DNA from: Treponema sp.
GTDB lineage: Bacteria; Spirochaetota; Spirochaetia; Treponematales; Treponemataceae
NCBI GenBank assembly: GCA_017963165.1
Contig: JAGCTZ010000035.1
Span: 1-42,424 of the forward strand
Reading direction: 5' to 3'
DNA: 42,424 nucleotides
In this document: positions 8,271 through 17,600 of the stretch, piece after piece
Layout of the letters: the number at the start of each line of letters is the position of its first letter
Numbering within the stretch: position 1 is the first letter of the stretch
Program-made: the position numbers and the translations under genes
The notes under the pieces: model-generated
What the model saw: the letters and a program-made list of their open reading frames with translations, nothing else
Databases searched by the model: none
Told to the model about the DNA's origin: nothing

Positions 8271-10201
8271 AACGTTTTTTAATTGCTGTTAGTTTTGCCT
8301 TACTCATGATTTTTAATTCTGTAAATTTGTTTGCGCAGAATGCTTCTTATAAAATCGTTGATCAAGATGAGCTTGCACAAGGCTCTGTTACTATAGAAAC
8401 CGATTGGGATTTTTACTGGGGAAAATTTATTGCGCCGTCTGATACAACGACAAAACCAGACTTAAGAGTAACCGTTCCCTGCGAATGGAATAAATATGAT
8501 TTACAGGAACAGGCAAAGAAAGTTGCAAAAAAAGGTTATGGTTCAGGAACGTACAGACTTACGCTTACAAACTTAAAACCAGATACAGAATATGCTTTTC
8601 CGGTTTTTGAAGTTTTTTATACAGCCTGCACCATTTATGCAGATTCTAAATTAATTTATCAATGCGGAGAGCCATCCGAAAATTGGGAAAACACAAAGAG
8701 TGAACAGTATTGTGATAAAGCAGTTTTTACTTCAGACTCAAACGGCTGTGTAACTCTTACAATTTATATTTCGAATAATTTTTATCGTAAGGGTGGATTC
8801 AGAGGAAAATTCAATCTTAGCGAAAATACAACATATACAAAAAACTTTAGACGTTCGCTTAGCTTTTACAGTATTTTTGCAGGCCTTTTATTTTTAATGA
8901 TTCTTTACTGTCTTCTTCTTAGTCTGCAGAAAAAAGATATTACAAGCTTTTATCTTGCCCTGCTTATTTTTGGAATTTTTTCAAGACTTGTTACCGCAGT
9001 TTTCCCACTGCTTAAGGCAACCTTTGTAAACATTCCTTTCCCTGTTATTCTGCGACTTGAATATATGGCTTTGTTCATCATTCCTTCTTCACAAACGCTG
9101 TATTTTGATTCATTGAATAAAAAAATTTTTAATCATATTCCGGCAAAATTACTTGCTGCTCCAAGTCTTATATTTTTAGTACTTGATTTTGCGCTGCCAA
9201 TACAATTTGCAAACAGACTTGTTCCTTTTATGCAGGCATATACCTTTACAATAATTGGAATCGATGTTGTGCTTTTCTTTATTCGTATTCTTAAGGATAA
9301 AGATTTCATAAGTATAATGGCAATTGTTTCACTTATAATCATAGCGTTAGGTACAACTAACGATATTCTTATAATTCATCATACTTATATTCTGGGACGC
9401 GTTAAGCTTCTGGGGCTTTCTTTTGTTGTTTATGCCTTCTTCCAGATTATTGTACTTGCCTATATTCAGGATAAAAATTATCTCAAGGTAGTTGAACTTA
9501 ACAATCAATTAGTAGAAACTAACATCGCATACTATCGCTTTGTACCAAAAGAGTTCCTTGAGCTGCTTAGTAAAAAGGACATAACAGAGGTTTCGCTCGG
9601 TGAATATCGTGTAGCAAAAATGGGAATCCTCTCTGCAGATATAAGAAACTTTACTTCGACTTCGGAACGACTTACACCAATCCAGGTTTTTGATATGCTC
9701 AATTCTTACCTTAAGAGAATTGCACCACTTATCCGTAAATACAACGGAATTATAGAAAAATATCTTGGCGACGGAATTATTGCAATTTTCCCCGAAAGTG
9801 CAGAGTCTGCTTTAAACTGCGCTGTTGCAATGCAGGAAGAAATGATTTCGCTTCGTAAGGAATTTGAAGAACGAAATATGCCATCTATAAAAATTGGAAT
9901 TGGTATTCATTACGGAAACGTTGTAATAGGCACTGGCGGAGACAAAGAACGAATGACCGAAATTTCTCTTTCTGATGATATTGATATTGCAATCAAAACA
10001 GAAGCCGCAACAAAGCTGTACCAACGCCCGATTCTTGTTACAAAACAGATTTTAAGTCAGGCTGCAAATGAACTGCGCGTCCAGGGTAAAAAATTCAGCT
10101 TTGCAGGAAAAGAATTGCCATCTCTCGAAGGCGAAGAAAGCATTTCTTCTGTTCCGCCGTTATACAGTATTTACAATAAAAAAATCGGCGACGTATTGTA
10201 A
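8267..10201 (+). CDS. Receptor-type class III cyclase with metal Asp but no Asn/Arg pair
   Basis: This 644-residue paralogue of the preceding gene has the same order: signal peptide (1-24), periplasmic beta-domain with ISNNFYRKGG near residue 168, about seven membrane helices (200-410), and a cyclase domain (440-630). Both metal-binding Asp are present: SADIRNFTS (D458) and KYLGDGIIAIF (D502). The transition-state Asn and Arg are replaced in SDDIDIAIKTE (D573, K577). It therefore resembles the C1 domain of mammalian adenylyl cyclase, with the upstream partner resembling C2. The ATGA overlap with the upstream gene suggests translational coupling and equal amounts. The product is probably cAMP, but nucleotide choice and ligand are inference. 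Confidence 0.86.
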   Translation: MKRFLIAVSFALLMIFNSVNLFAQNASYKIVDQDELAQGSVTIETDWDFYWGKFIAPSDTTTKPDLRVTVPCEWNKYDLQEQAKKVAKKGYGSGTYRLTLTNLKPDTEYAFPVFEVFYTACTIYADSKLIYQCGEPSENWENTKSEQYCDKAVFTSDSNGCVTLTIYISNNFYRKGGFRGKFNLSENTTYTKNFRRSLSFYSIFAGLLFLMILYCLLLSLQKKDITSFYLALLIFGIFSRLVTAVFPLLKATFVNIPFPVILRLEYMALFIIPSSQTLYFDSLNKKIFNHIPAKLLAAPSLIFLVLDFALPIQFANRLVPFMQAYTFTIIGIDVVLFFIRILKDKDFISIMAIVSLIIIALGTTNDILIIHHTYILGRVKLLGLSFVVYAFFQIIVLAYIQDKNYLKVVELNNQLVETNIAYYRFVPKEFLELLSKKDITEVSLGEYRVAKMGILSADIRNFTSTSERLTPIQVFDMLNSYLKRIAPLIRKYNGIIEKYLGDGIIAIFPESAESALNCAVAMQEEMISLRKEFEERNMPSIKIGIGIHYGNVVIGTGGDKERMTEISLSDDIDIAIKTEAATKLYQRPILVTKQILSQAANELRVQGKKFSFAGKELPSLEGEESISSVPPLYSIYNKKIGDVL

Positions 10202-10215
10202 TAATATAAATTTAT

Positions 10216-10288
10216 GGGGATGTAGCTCATCTGGTAGAGCAATAGGTTCGCAATCTATGTGTAGGCGGTTCAAGTCCGCTCATCTCCA
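10216..10288 (+). tRNA. tRNA-Ala (anticodon CGC)
   Basis: Full cloverleaf of 73 nt: acceptor GGGGATG/CATCTCC with the alanine identity pair G3:U70, D stem GCTC/GAGC, anticodon stem ATAGG/TCTAT with loop TTCGCAA (CGC at 10249-10251), variable loop GTGTA, T stem GGCGG/CCGCT with loop TTCAAGT, discriminator A. CCA is not encoded. It would read GCG codons. Confidence 0.95.
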
Positions 10289-10298
10289 AACTGATTAT

Positions 10299-10904
10299 TT
10301 AAAGTTGTTTTTCAAAGCCGTTCTCATTTTTTACAAAGCCTATTTTTAGAAGATATTTTTTGTGAAGTTCAATACTAGTCCTTGCCGTCAATTTTTCTAT
10401 GTTATCTTCTTTGAGCTTGTTATATAAAAATTTTCCAACCGAAGTATCTCTATAGGTCGGCGTTGTATAATCAAGAGTTACATTAAGTGAATTATCTGTC
10501 GCTGGTGTACCAACTAAGATTCCCGCGCAGTCAGAGTGGCAGCAAACAAGATAAACTGTATCTTGGGGTTTTATCTGTTCAAACTCTGGAAAAATCTTTT
10601 TTATGTCATCATTATTACAGGCTATAAAGTAATTTGAAAAGGTCTGGTCACCGTTTTGTTTAACAACTGAATATTCATTTTTTGTATTAAGCAGCTTGCG
10701 AAGGTTCACAATATTAATGATAATCAAAGCAACCTGCATGGCGGCAGTAGGGTAAGAATGAATGCACAAAGCATAAGTGCAGAAAATCAAACTTCCAATC
10801 ATGTTGATTACCCTGAGCTTTACGACCGAAGTCATAAGCATAGAAACAATTACAAGAGCAGAACCGATGTAGCCGATTAATTCAAAGATTGCAGTTTGCG
10901 ACAT
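10299..10904 (-). CDS. YgjV-like inner membrane protein with acetyltransferase-like C-terminus
   Basis: About 201 residues from the ATG at 10904, chosen over an in-frame GTG at 10913 because AGAGGTGG sits at ideal distance before it. Residues 1-75 form three to four hydrophobic helices and resemble the YgjV (Imp-YgjV) inner membrane family (IGYIGSALVIVSMLMTS, NMIGSLIFCTYAL). The C-terminal 110 residues are soluble and resemble part of a GNAT fold (LDYTTPTYRDTSVGKFLYNKL, then HKKYLLKIGF at the end). The combination may be a fusion; catalytic capacity is uncertain. It converges with the tRNA gene, ending 10 bp from it. Confidence 0.7.
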   Translation of the reverse strand: MSQTAIFELIGYIGSALVIVSMLMTSVVKLRVINMIGSLIFCTYALCIHSYPTAAMQVALIIINIVNLRKLLNTKNEYSVVKQNGDQTFSNYFIACNNDDIKKIFPEFEQIKPQDTVYLVCCHSDCAGILVGTPATDNSLNVTLDYTTPTYRDTSVGKFLYNKLKEDNIEKLTARTSIELHKKYLLKIGFVKNENGFEKQL

Positions 10905-11089
10905 GAAAACCACCTCTTTTACAGTATAAATGATATTTGTGAAATGGAATAGGAGCGAAGTAAAGAGAAAATTAAAAGTATGAAAAACTATATCTTGATG
11001 ATATAATAGTGTCGTTCATTGGCACTGTCTGTATGTTATAATTGTGAAATAAAAATAATTAATTAAATAGATGAAAGGGGGAGACGAAT

Positions 11090-11932
11090 ATGTCTGAGAG
11101 AACACAGATTAAGTTATTTGAAGAAAGAAAGATCCGTTCAATTTGGAATGAAGAAGAGCAACAGTGGTATTTTTCTGTTGTTGATGTGGTTGCAGTTTTA
11201 TCAGAAAGTGTAAATCCCCGTGATTATTGGTTTAAGATGAAAAAACGTGTACATTCCGAAGATGGAATTGAACTGTCGACAATTTGTCGACAGTTGAAAA
11301 TGCAGGCTCCTGATGGAAAAATGCGTGAAACTGATGCCGCAAATGTAAAAGCCCTCTTACGAATAATTCAGGCAATCCCATCTCCAAAAGCAGAACCTTT
11401 CAAACAATGGCTCGCACAGGTTGGTTATGAGCGTATTCTTGAAATAGAAAACCCTGAACTTGCGCAGGAGCGAATGAAGGAGCTTTATGAGAAAAAAGGT
11501 TATCCAAAGGACTGGATAGACAAGCGTCTTAGAGGAATGGCAATCCGCCAGAATCTTACTGATGAATGGAAAGAACGCGGAATTACAAAAGAAAGTGACT
11601 ATGCCATTCTTACAGCAGAAATCTCAAAAGCAACTTTTGGACTTACACCAAGCAAATACAAAGAGTTAAAAGGTCTTACTAAAAAGAATCAAAATCTTCG
11701 CGATCATATGACAGACCTTGAACTGATTTTCACAATGCTTGGTGAACGCGTAACAACAGAAATAAGCCAGCAGGAAAAACCAGACACCTTTGATAAAAAC
11801 AAGTCTGTTGCACGCAGAGGCGGAAAAGTTGCAGGTGTCGCTAGAAAAGAAACAGAAAAGGAGCTTGGCCATTCTGTAATTTCTGCGGAGAATTATCTTG
11901 ATTTAGAAAAAGATAAAATAGATTCTAAATAA
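11090..11932 (+). CDS. BRO-N / DinD-like protein
   Basis: This 280-residue protein opens with a BRO-N-type domain (KLFEERKIRSIWNEEEQQWY, then SVVDVVAVLSES, residues 8-41), typical of phage antirepressors and of DinD, the DNA-damage-inducible protein D, whose length it matches. The middle contains KQWLAQVGYERILEIENPE and the C-terminal half LTAEISKATFGLTPSKYKEL and RRGGKVAGVARKE, as in DinD-like proteins. Such proteins bind DNA or modulate RecA; the role here is not known. A strong GGGGGAG site precedes the ATG. It converges, with 8 bp overlap, on a broken HTH gene, so the locus looks like an accessory remnant. Confidence 0.8.
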   Translation: MSERTQIKLFEERKIRSIWNEEEQQWYFSVVDVVAVLSESVNPRDYWFKMKKRVHSEDGIELSTICRQLKMQAPDGKMRETDAANVKALLRIIQAIPSPKAEPFKQWLAQVGYERILEIENPELAQERMKELYEKKGYPKDWIDKRLRGMAIRQNLTDEWKERGITKESDYAILTAEISKATFGLTPSKYKELKGLTKKNQNLRDHMTDLELIFTMLGERVTTEISQQEKPDTFDKNKSVARRGGKVAGVARKETEKELGHSVISAENYLDLEKDKIDSK

Positions 11933-12212
11933 AATCTTTTAGTATTTCGTTTATATAGTCTCTGACGTTGTCAGCAATTGCTGATTTTAATTGTATTGTG
12001 TTTGACTTATTTGTTTTAAAAGAATCTCCGATTGGCATAAATAGTTTTACAACATCTACTTCCAGGGCTTCTGTTATTTGAGAGAGAGTTTTTTCTTCTG
12101 GGTAGGAAATAGCTAATTCCAAACTTTTAATTGCGCTTTCTGAAAGATTTGCTTTTTCAGCTAATTCAAATTGAGTAAGTTTCTTTTGCTTACGAAGAAT
12201 TCTTAAATTGCT
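11925..12212 (-). pseudogene. HTH (XRE/Cro) regulator, 5' end lost
   Basis: The minus strand encodes an HTH-XRE core, NLRILRKQKKLTQFELAEKA, followed by NLSESAIKSLELAISYPEEK and a C-terminal tail ending DYINEILKDFI. The frame is open upstream only to a stop at 12228-12230 and contains no start codon before the HTH. A usual member would begin with Met a few residues before NLRILR. The break lies at about 12210, where a different gene fragment on the plus strand begins. A TTG in the middle (12122) would give only 65 residues and would skip the HTH. Confidence 0.65.
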
Positions 12213-12420
12213 TGCCCTTGAAGAATGTTATAAACAATGTTCAATCAAAACAGGACATGTTTTTTATCTTCCAATCTTGGAAAATTCTGTTTGGAAAATA
12301 ATTCGTTATGAAAATGGTTTAAAAAGGGAAATGACACAAAGACAGTTTAAGGATTCTTTTAGAACTCAATATGTTATTCCAATGGGATTTGGAAATTTAG
12401 ATATTGCTGATTCTAAGTAA
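12211..12420 (+). pseudogene. C-terminal fragment of an unrecognised protein
   Basis: About 70 codons of plausible coding sequence (HVFYLPILENSVWKIIRYEN, then KREMTQRQFKDSFRTQY) ending in TAA. It has no ribosome site, and its first codons lie at the point where the divergent HTH gene is broken, so it looks like the 3' remainder of a longer gene. I do not recognise the family. A small intact gene starting at TTG 12208 is possible but less likely. Confidence 0.45.
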
Positions 12421-12483
12421 TAGATGAGACCTGCTTTAAAAAGATTTTATTCAAATTTCCCGCCAAAAATTGTCTTAAAAACG

Positions 12484-12597
12484 GGTTAGCGATGGGAGCC
12501 CCTGCGGAGCAGCCGACCGCAACGAAGTGAGGACGGTGAGCGCTTAGCGAAGGGCGGACATAGCGACAGTTTGCGAAAGCAAACTGGAACCCCCAGA
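12484..12597. repeat. Long palindromic dispersed element with GAAA-tetraloop hairpin
   Basis: It contains GACCGCAACGAAGTGAGGAC, shared with 6190-6298, and a perfect hairpin CAGTTTGC-GAAA-GCAAACTG (12567-12586). A related inverted hairpin is found inside the uvrD-like gene near 25930-25950. It fills most of the 280-bp gap before the next gene. Confidence 0.7.
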
Positions 12598-12641
12598 AAT
12601 AAAAAACAATCAATAAAAACAGAGATTCATACAACAGAAAG

Positions 12642-12672
12642 TTTCCAAAAGAAGGGGAAGGGATGTTATAAT
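12642..12672 (+). promoter_or_regulatory. Probable promoter of the TIM-barrel protein gene
   Basis: TATAAT (12667-12672) is a perfect -10 box 28 bp before the ATG. The best -35 is TTTCCA (12642-12647) at 19 bp spacing, which is weak. Confidence 0.5.
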
Positions 12673-12700
12673 ATATTCAAATAATTTTTTGGAGTTTTCT

Positions 12701-14488
12701 ATGCATTACAAAAATTTTAAGACAGTTCTTTATTGTGTGGCAGGTTGGGTAAATCATGTAACAGAAGAGCAGCTTAGAAAAGACGCAGACTTTTTCCAAA
12801 AATATGTTGGAATAGACAAGATTTATCTGGAAACTTACCGCGACGAGTTTGCCTCAAAAGAGCAGCTGGAGCTTGTAAAACGCGTAATGAAGGATTACGG
12901 AATAGAAGTTTCCGGCGGAATAACAACAGTTTCTCCTGACTTAAACGAAAGCGACAAAAAACGAAAACGACTTTTTGGCACCTTGTGTTACTGCAACGAA
13001 CCAATGCGCGAGCTTACAAAAAAGGTTTCGGAATACACAGCCTCGATGTTCGACGAATTTATCATAGACGACTTTTTCTTTACACAATGTATGTGCGAAG
13101 ATTGTATCCGCGAAAAAGGAAACCGCTCGTGGGAAGAATTCCGTCTTGAAAAAATGATGGATGTTTCGAACAATCTTATAATTGGTCCTGCAAAAAAAGT
13201 AAATCCGAATGTAAAGGTAATCATTAAATATCCAAACTGGCGCGAAAGCTATCAGGAAACAGGCTACAACCCTGGTCAGCAGCGCGAAGTCTTTGATTCA
13301 ATTTATACAGGAACAGAAACAAGACACGGCGCACAGCAGGATCAGCATCTTCCACGTTATTTAAGTTATTCGCTTATGCGTTATATGGAAAGTGTAGCTC
13401 CTGGAAGAAACGGCGGCGGTTGGTTTGATCCGTTTGACTGCGACAGAATAGATACTTATCTTGAGCAGGCATATCTTACAGCCTTTGCAAAACCAAAAGA
13501 AATGATGATGTTCTGCTGGTCGGCACTTGCAGGAAATAAACGCGCAACTCCTCTTGGTTTTATGTATGAACGCCTGGACAGGATTCTTTCAAAAGTAGGG
13601 GAGCCTCAGGGTCTTAAGGTTTATATTCCTTTTAATTCTCAGGGCGAAGACCACATAGAAGATTTTCTGGGCATGGCAGGTGTTCCGATGGAACCGGTTT
13701 GTGACTTTCCTAAATTTGACGCTGCCAAAGATGCATCTAACAATAAAGTAATGCTTACCGCCGCCTCTCTCAAGGACCAGAATATTGTAGAAAAAATAAA
13801 GGATTTTGTAGTTCAGGGTGGACACATAATTGTAACAAGCGGCTTTATGATTGGTGCCCTTAAAAAATATCCGTCAATCACAGACCTTACAAGCATCCGT
13901 TATAACGACAGGGTTCTTACAGCAGATGAATTCCAGTCGCCTTCGTCTATAGGCTTTGGAAAAGAATATATAAAATCAAAGGCCCCGATTACATTCCCGC
14001 TTCTGGAGCACCGCAACAATGCAACCTGGTCTATTATGAATGCAGGACACGGCGAATATCACGAAAGCATTTTGTGTTACGACACTTACGGCAAAGGAAG
14101 ATTTACAATGCTTGCTTTACCGGATATGCCGTCTAAAATCTACGAGCTTCCGGCCCCGGTATTAACAGCAATCCGCCAGGAGCTGCAGGCTTCTGATATT
14201 TGGATTTCTGCACCAGCCGGAGTTTCTTTGTTTACTTATGATAACAAAACCTTTGGCTTGTACAGTTACACCTGGGATGGCTGTGCGCCTGTAGAATTTA
14301 CCGTTTATGTAAAAGGCGAACACAAAACCCTCAAGCGTATCCCGGATTCCGACACGCCGTCGCCATGGAGCTCGTTCCCGATTCCGGCAAAAAGTATGCA
14401 CCCTATGGATTTCCGTTCAAAAGAGCTTGTAACCGAATTTCATGTGCGAATGACACCGGGAGAATTCAACTTTTTCGAAGTAGAATAA
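12701..14488 (+). CDS. Putative glycoside-hydrolase-like TIM-barrel protein
   Basis: A soluble 595-residue protein with no signal peptide. The N-terminal 340 residues look like a (beta/alpha)8 barrel: DKIYLETYRDEF, EVSGGITTVSPD, FIIDDFFFTQCMCEDC with acidic residues at strand ends, and KVIIKYPNWRESYQ. Around residues 310-400 comes a Rossmann-like segment (LKVYIPFNSQGEDHIEDFLG, then QGGHIIVTSGFM) resembling the trimerisation/glutamine-amidotransferase-like domain of GH42-type beta-galactosidases. A beta-rich tail ends the protein. ATG 12701 is chosen because GGAG lies 6 bp upstream; the TTG at 12689 overlaps that site. Substrate and catalytic residues are not identified. It is monocistronic here. 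Confidence 0.55.
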   Translation: MHYKNFKTVLYCVAGWVNHVTEEQLRKDADFFQKYVGIDKIYLETYRDEFASKEQLELVKRVMKDYGIEVSGGITTVSPDLNESDKKRKRLFGTLCYCNEPMRELTKKVSEYTASMFDEFIIDDFFFTQCMCEDCIREKGNRSWEEFRLEKMMDVSNNLIIGPAKKVNPNVKVIIKYPNWRESYQETGYNPGQQREVFDSIYTGTETRHGAQQDQHLPRYLSYSLMRYMESVAPGRNGGGWFDPFDCDRIDTYLEQAYLTAFAKPKEMMMFCWSALAGNKRATPLGFMYERLDRILSKVGEPQGLKVYIPFNSQGEDHIEDFLGMAGVPMEPVCDFPKFDAAKDASNNKVMLTAASLKDQNIVEKIKDFVVQGGHIIVTSGFMIGALKKYPSITDLTSIRYNDRVLTADEFQSPSSIGFGKEYIKSKAPITFPLLEHRNNATWSIMNAGHGEYHESILCYDTYGKGRFTMLALPDMPSKIYELPAPVLTAIRQELQASDIWISAPAGVSLFTYDNKTFGLYSYTWDGCAPVEFTVYVKGEHKTLKRIPDSDTPSPWSSFPIPAKSMHPMDFRSKELVTEFHVRMTPGEFNFFEVE

Positions 14489-14515
14489 AGGCAATTTAAC
14501 AGTAAATTTTCTCTT

Positions 14516-14567
14516 TTTGTGCTGATTTAGTGCTCTTTTTTTAACCGATTTGTGCTGATTTTGTGCT
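14516..14567. promoter_or_regulatory. Direct repeat TTTGTGCTGATTTnGTGCT, possible operator
   Basis: Two 19-bp copies (14516-14534 and 14549-14567), 18/19 identical, lie 33 bp apart in the gap before the giant lipoprotein gene. Each contains two GTGCT motifs. A TGTAAAAT extended -10 candidate (14576-14583) follows immediately. The position suggests regulator binding; nothing shows which regulator. Confidence 0.45.
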
Positions 14568-14613
14568 AATAGGGGTGTAAAATTAGGTTACAAATATAAA
14601 ACGGAGAAATAAA

Positions 14614-17600
14614 ATGAAAAAATTGCTTTATTGTTTACTTTCCTTGATGGTTTCTTTATCTGTCGTAGTTTTTACTTCTTGTGAAAACTTTATGGATGGA
14701 AGCGATGTTCAAAGTCATTTTGAGGAGCTTATTGATATAGCTAATGCAAAAAGCTACACAATCATTGTTTCACAGGACGAAGCAATGGGTTCTTTCCTTT
14801 CAAGTGGTGATAAGGAATGTAAAGTGGGCTATACAATTGACCTCCAGTTTACAGTTAATTCCGACAATTATATTTACAAGGGTCTTGAAGCCGTTAGTAA
14901 AAACAATCAGACAAGATCCCGCGCAGACTGTATAGAGTTTACAGAAACAAGTTCCGAAGTAGAAGAGAAAAACGGAATTTATAAAGTCCGCGTAAAGCTT
15001 TTAAAAGAATCTGATGATGTAATGATTAAACCAAACTGTGTTCTTATTCCTAAAGTAACAGACATTACACCAGTCTTTGCGCCAGGAGGTTATGATCAGG
15101 ATTCGCCAATAACAATCACATTTAATAAATCTGTAGATCCTGCATCTTTTGGTGAGTTTGGTTTTATTTCGATTTTCTCTGATGAAACAGACTTAAAGGA
15201 TTATTTTGATGCACCAACCTTTGTTGATAATAATACAAAGCTTGTTATTGCTCCAAAACAGGATCGTCACATCATTACTCCGGATACCGGAAAGATAATG
15301 ACAATCAATTTGTCCCTTAATTTTAAAAATGAAAAGGATGCAGACGGACAGGTTATTTCGGGCAATAAAACTTATCAATATAGAATAAACGAAGCTTATG
15401 GAAACCGCGAAATTTCAACAACACTTGTTCGCGAAGATGAAAACAGCAAAACAGGAACCTTTGATAAAACAGGTGAAATAAAATGTACTGTAGGCTACAG
15501 CTATAATCTTCAGTTTACATTAAGAAAAGCTGATTACGTATTCAATGGATTAGAAGCAGTAAGCAAGAACAATAATGCAGATTTTAATGCTTCGGAAGTA
15601 GTAGAATTTGAAACTATAAAGAGCGATGATGATCTTGGCATTTATACAATTCAGGTAAAAATAAAAGCACAATCAGATGATATTCTTATTAAGCCAAAAT
15701 GTATTCTTATTCCAAAAGTAAAGAATATCACACCGGTTAATGAATTTTCAGGATGTTTCCAGGATGAAACAATAACAATCGAATTCAACAAACCGGTTGA
15801 TCCAGAAACATTTGGAGACTTTTCTTGTATTTCGATTTTTGGTGACGATGGCGAAGACCTTAAGAGTGAATATTTTGATACTCCGGTTTTCTTTGATAAT
15901 AATACACGTCTTAAAATAACTCCAATAAAGAAGATTCTTCCTCCAGACAGCAACAAAAAGAAAGTCATCAATATAGGAATTGATTTTAAGAATTTAAAGG
16001 ATAGTGACGGTCTTTCAATCGAAGCTTTTGCTGCTTATTCTTATAGAATTAATGACAACTTTAATAACCAGCAGATATCAGAAATTTCTGTAGAAGCAGC
16101 TGCAAATAATAATTCCGGAACTTTTGACAGAACAGGCCAGATTCAGTGTTCTGTCGGATATGATGTAAACCTTCAATTTAAATTAAATAAAGCAGACTAT
16201 ATATTCAGGGGACTCAAGGTAGAACAACGAAGTTCAAATGCTTCGATAGAGTTTAATGCGCAAGATGTATCTGTTTCTTATCAGGAAATTGACAACACAG
16301 GCGTATATGACATTGTAGTTCATATGAATAATTATACAAACAACATTAAGATAAGCCCTGACTGTGTACTTATTCCAAGAATAACACAGATTACACCGGC
16401 TTATGCGTTTACAGGTTGTCTGCAGGATGAACCAATAGAAATAAGATTTAATAAACCGGTAGACCCTGAAACCTTCGGTAACTTTGAATGTGTTTCAATT
16501 TCTACCGATGGCGAAGATCTTAAGAACGAATATTTTAATACACCGGTTTTTGATACAAATAATAGAATATTGAAAATCACTCCAAAACAGAATGTTCATA
16601 TCATTAAGCCTGACAGCGGTAAAAAGCAGGATATTAATATAACAATTGATTTTACAAATCTTAAAGATGAAGAAGGTGTTTCAATAGAATCATACGCTTC
16701 ATATACATATAAAATTAACGACAGCTTTAGTACACAAAGAAGAGCAAGAATCCTTGTTGAAGAAGATACAAATGCAATAACAGGAACCTTTGACCGTAAG
16801 GGCGAAATTGAATGTACTGTTGATAATAGCTTTGACCTTGTGTTTGCATTAAAAAAAGCTGATTACATCTTCAGAGGTATTGTTGCTGTAAACAGTGCAG
16901 ATAGAGCAACTCCTCTTTCCAGCAGCATTGTAAACTTAGATGTAATTGATTCTGATGACGAGAAGGGAATATATACAGTTCGTGTAACAGTAAAAACTAA
17001 CGAAGTTGGAATTCTTATTAAACCTAATTGTATACTTATACCAAGAATAACTCAGATTACACCGGCTTATGTTTCTACAGGTTGTCTGCAGGATGAACCA
17101 ATAGAAATAAAATTTAACAAACCTGTAGATCCGGAAACTTTCGGCGATTTTGAATGCATTTCGATATTTGCTGACGGCGATGATCTTAAGAGTGAATATT
17201 TTAATACACCGGTATTTAATACAAATAATACAATATTAAAAATCACACCAAAAGCAAATGTTCATATCATTAAGCCTGATAGTGGAAAAAAGAAAGACAT
17301 TAATATAAAAATTGATTTTACAAATCTTAAGGACGAAGCAGGACTTTCTATAGAATCGTATGCTTCATATTCTTATAGAATTAACGACAGCTTTAGTACA
17401 CAAAGAAGAACAAGAATTCTTGTTGAAGAAGATACAAATGCAGTAACAGGAACCTTTGTCCGCAAGGGCGAAATTGAATGTACTGTTGATAACGGTATTG
17501 ATCTTGTGTTTACAGTAAAGAAAGCTGATTATATTTTCAAAGAGCTTGTTGCTGTAAACAGCGCAGATAGAGCAACACCTCTTTCCAGCAGCGTTGTAGA

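Noticed and set aside
10216..10288. tRNA-Cys (GCA) reading of the anticodon loop
   Set aside because: The 7-nt loop TTCGCAA places U33 before CGC, and G3:U70 marks tRNA-Ala.
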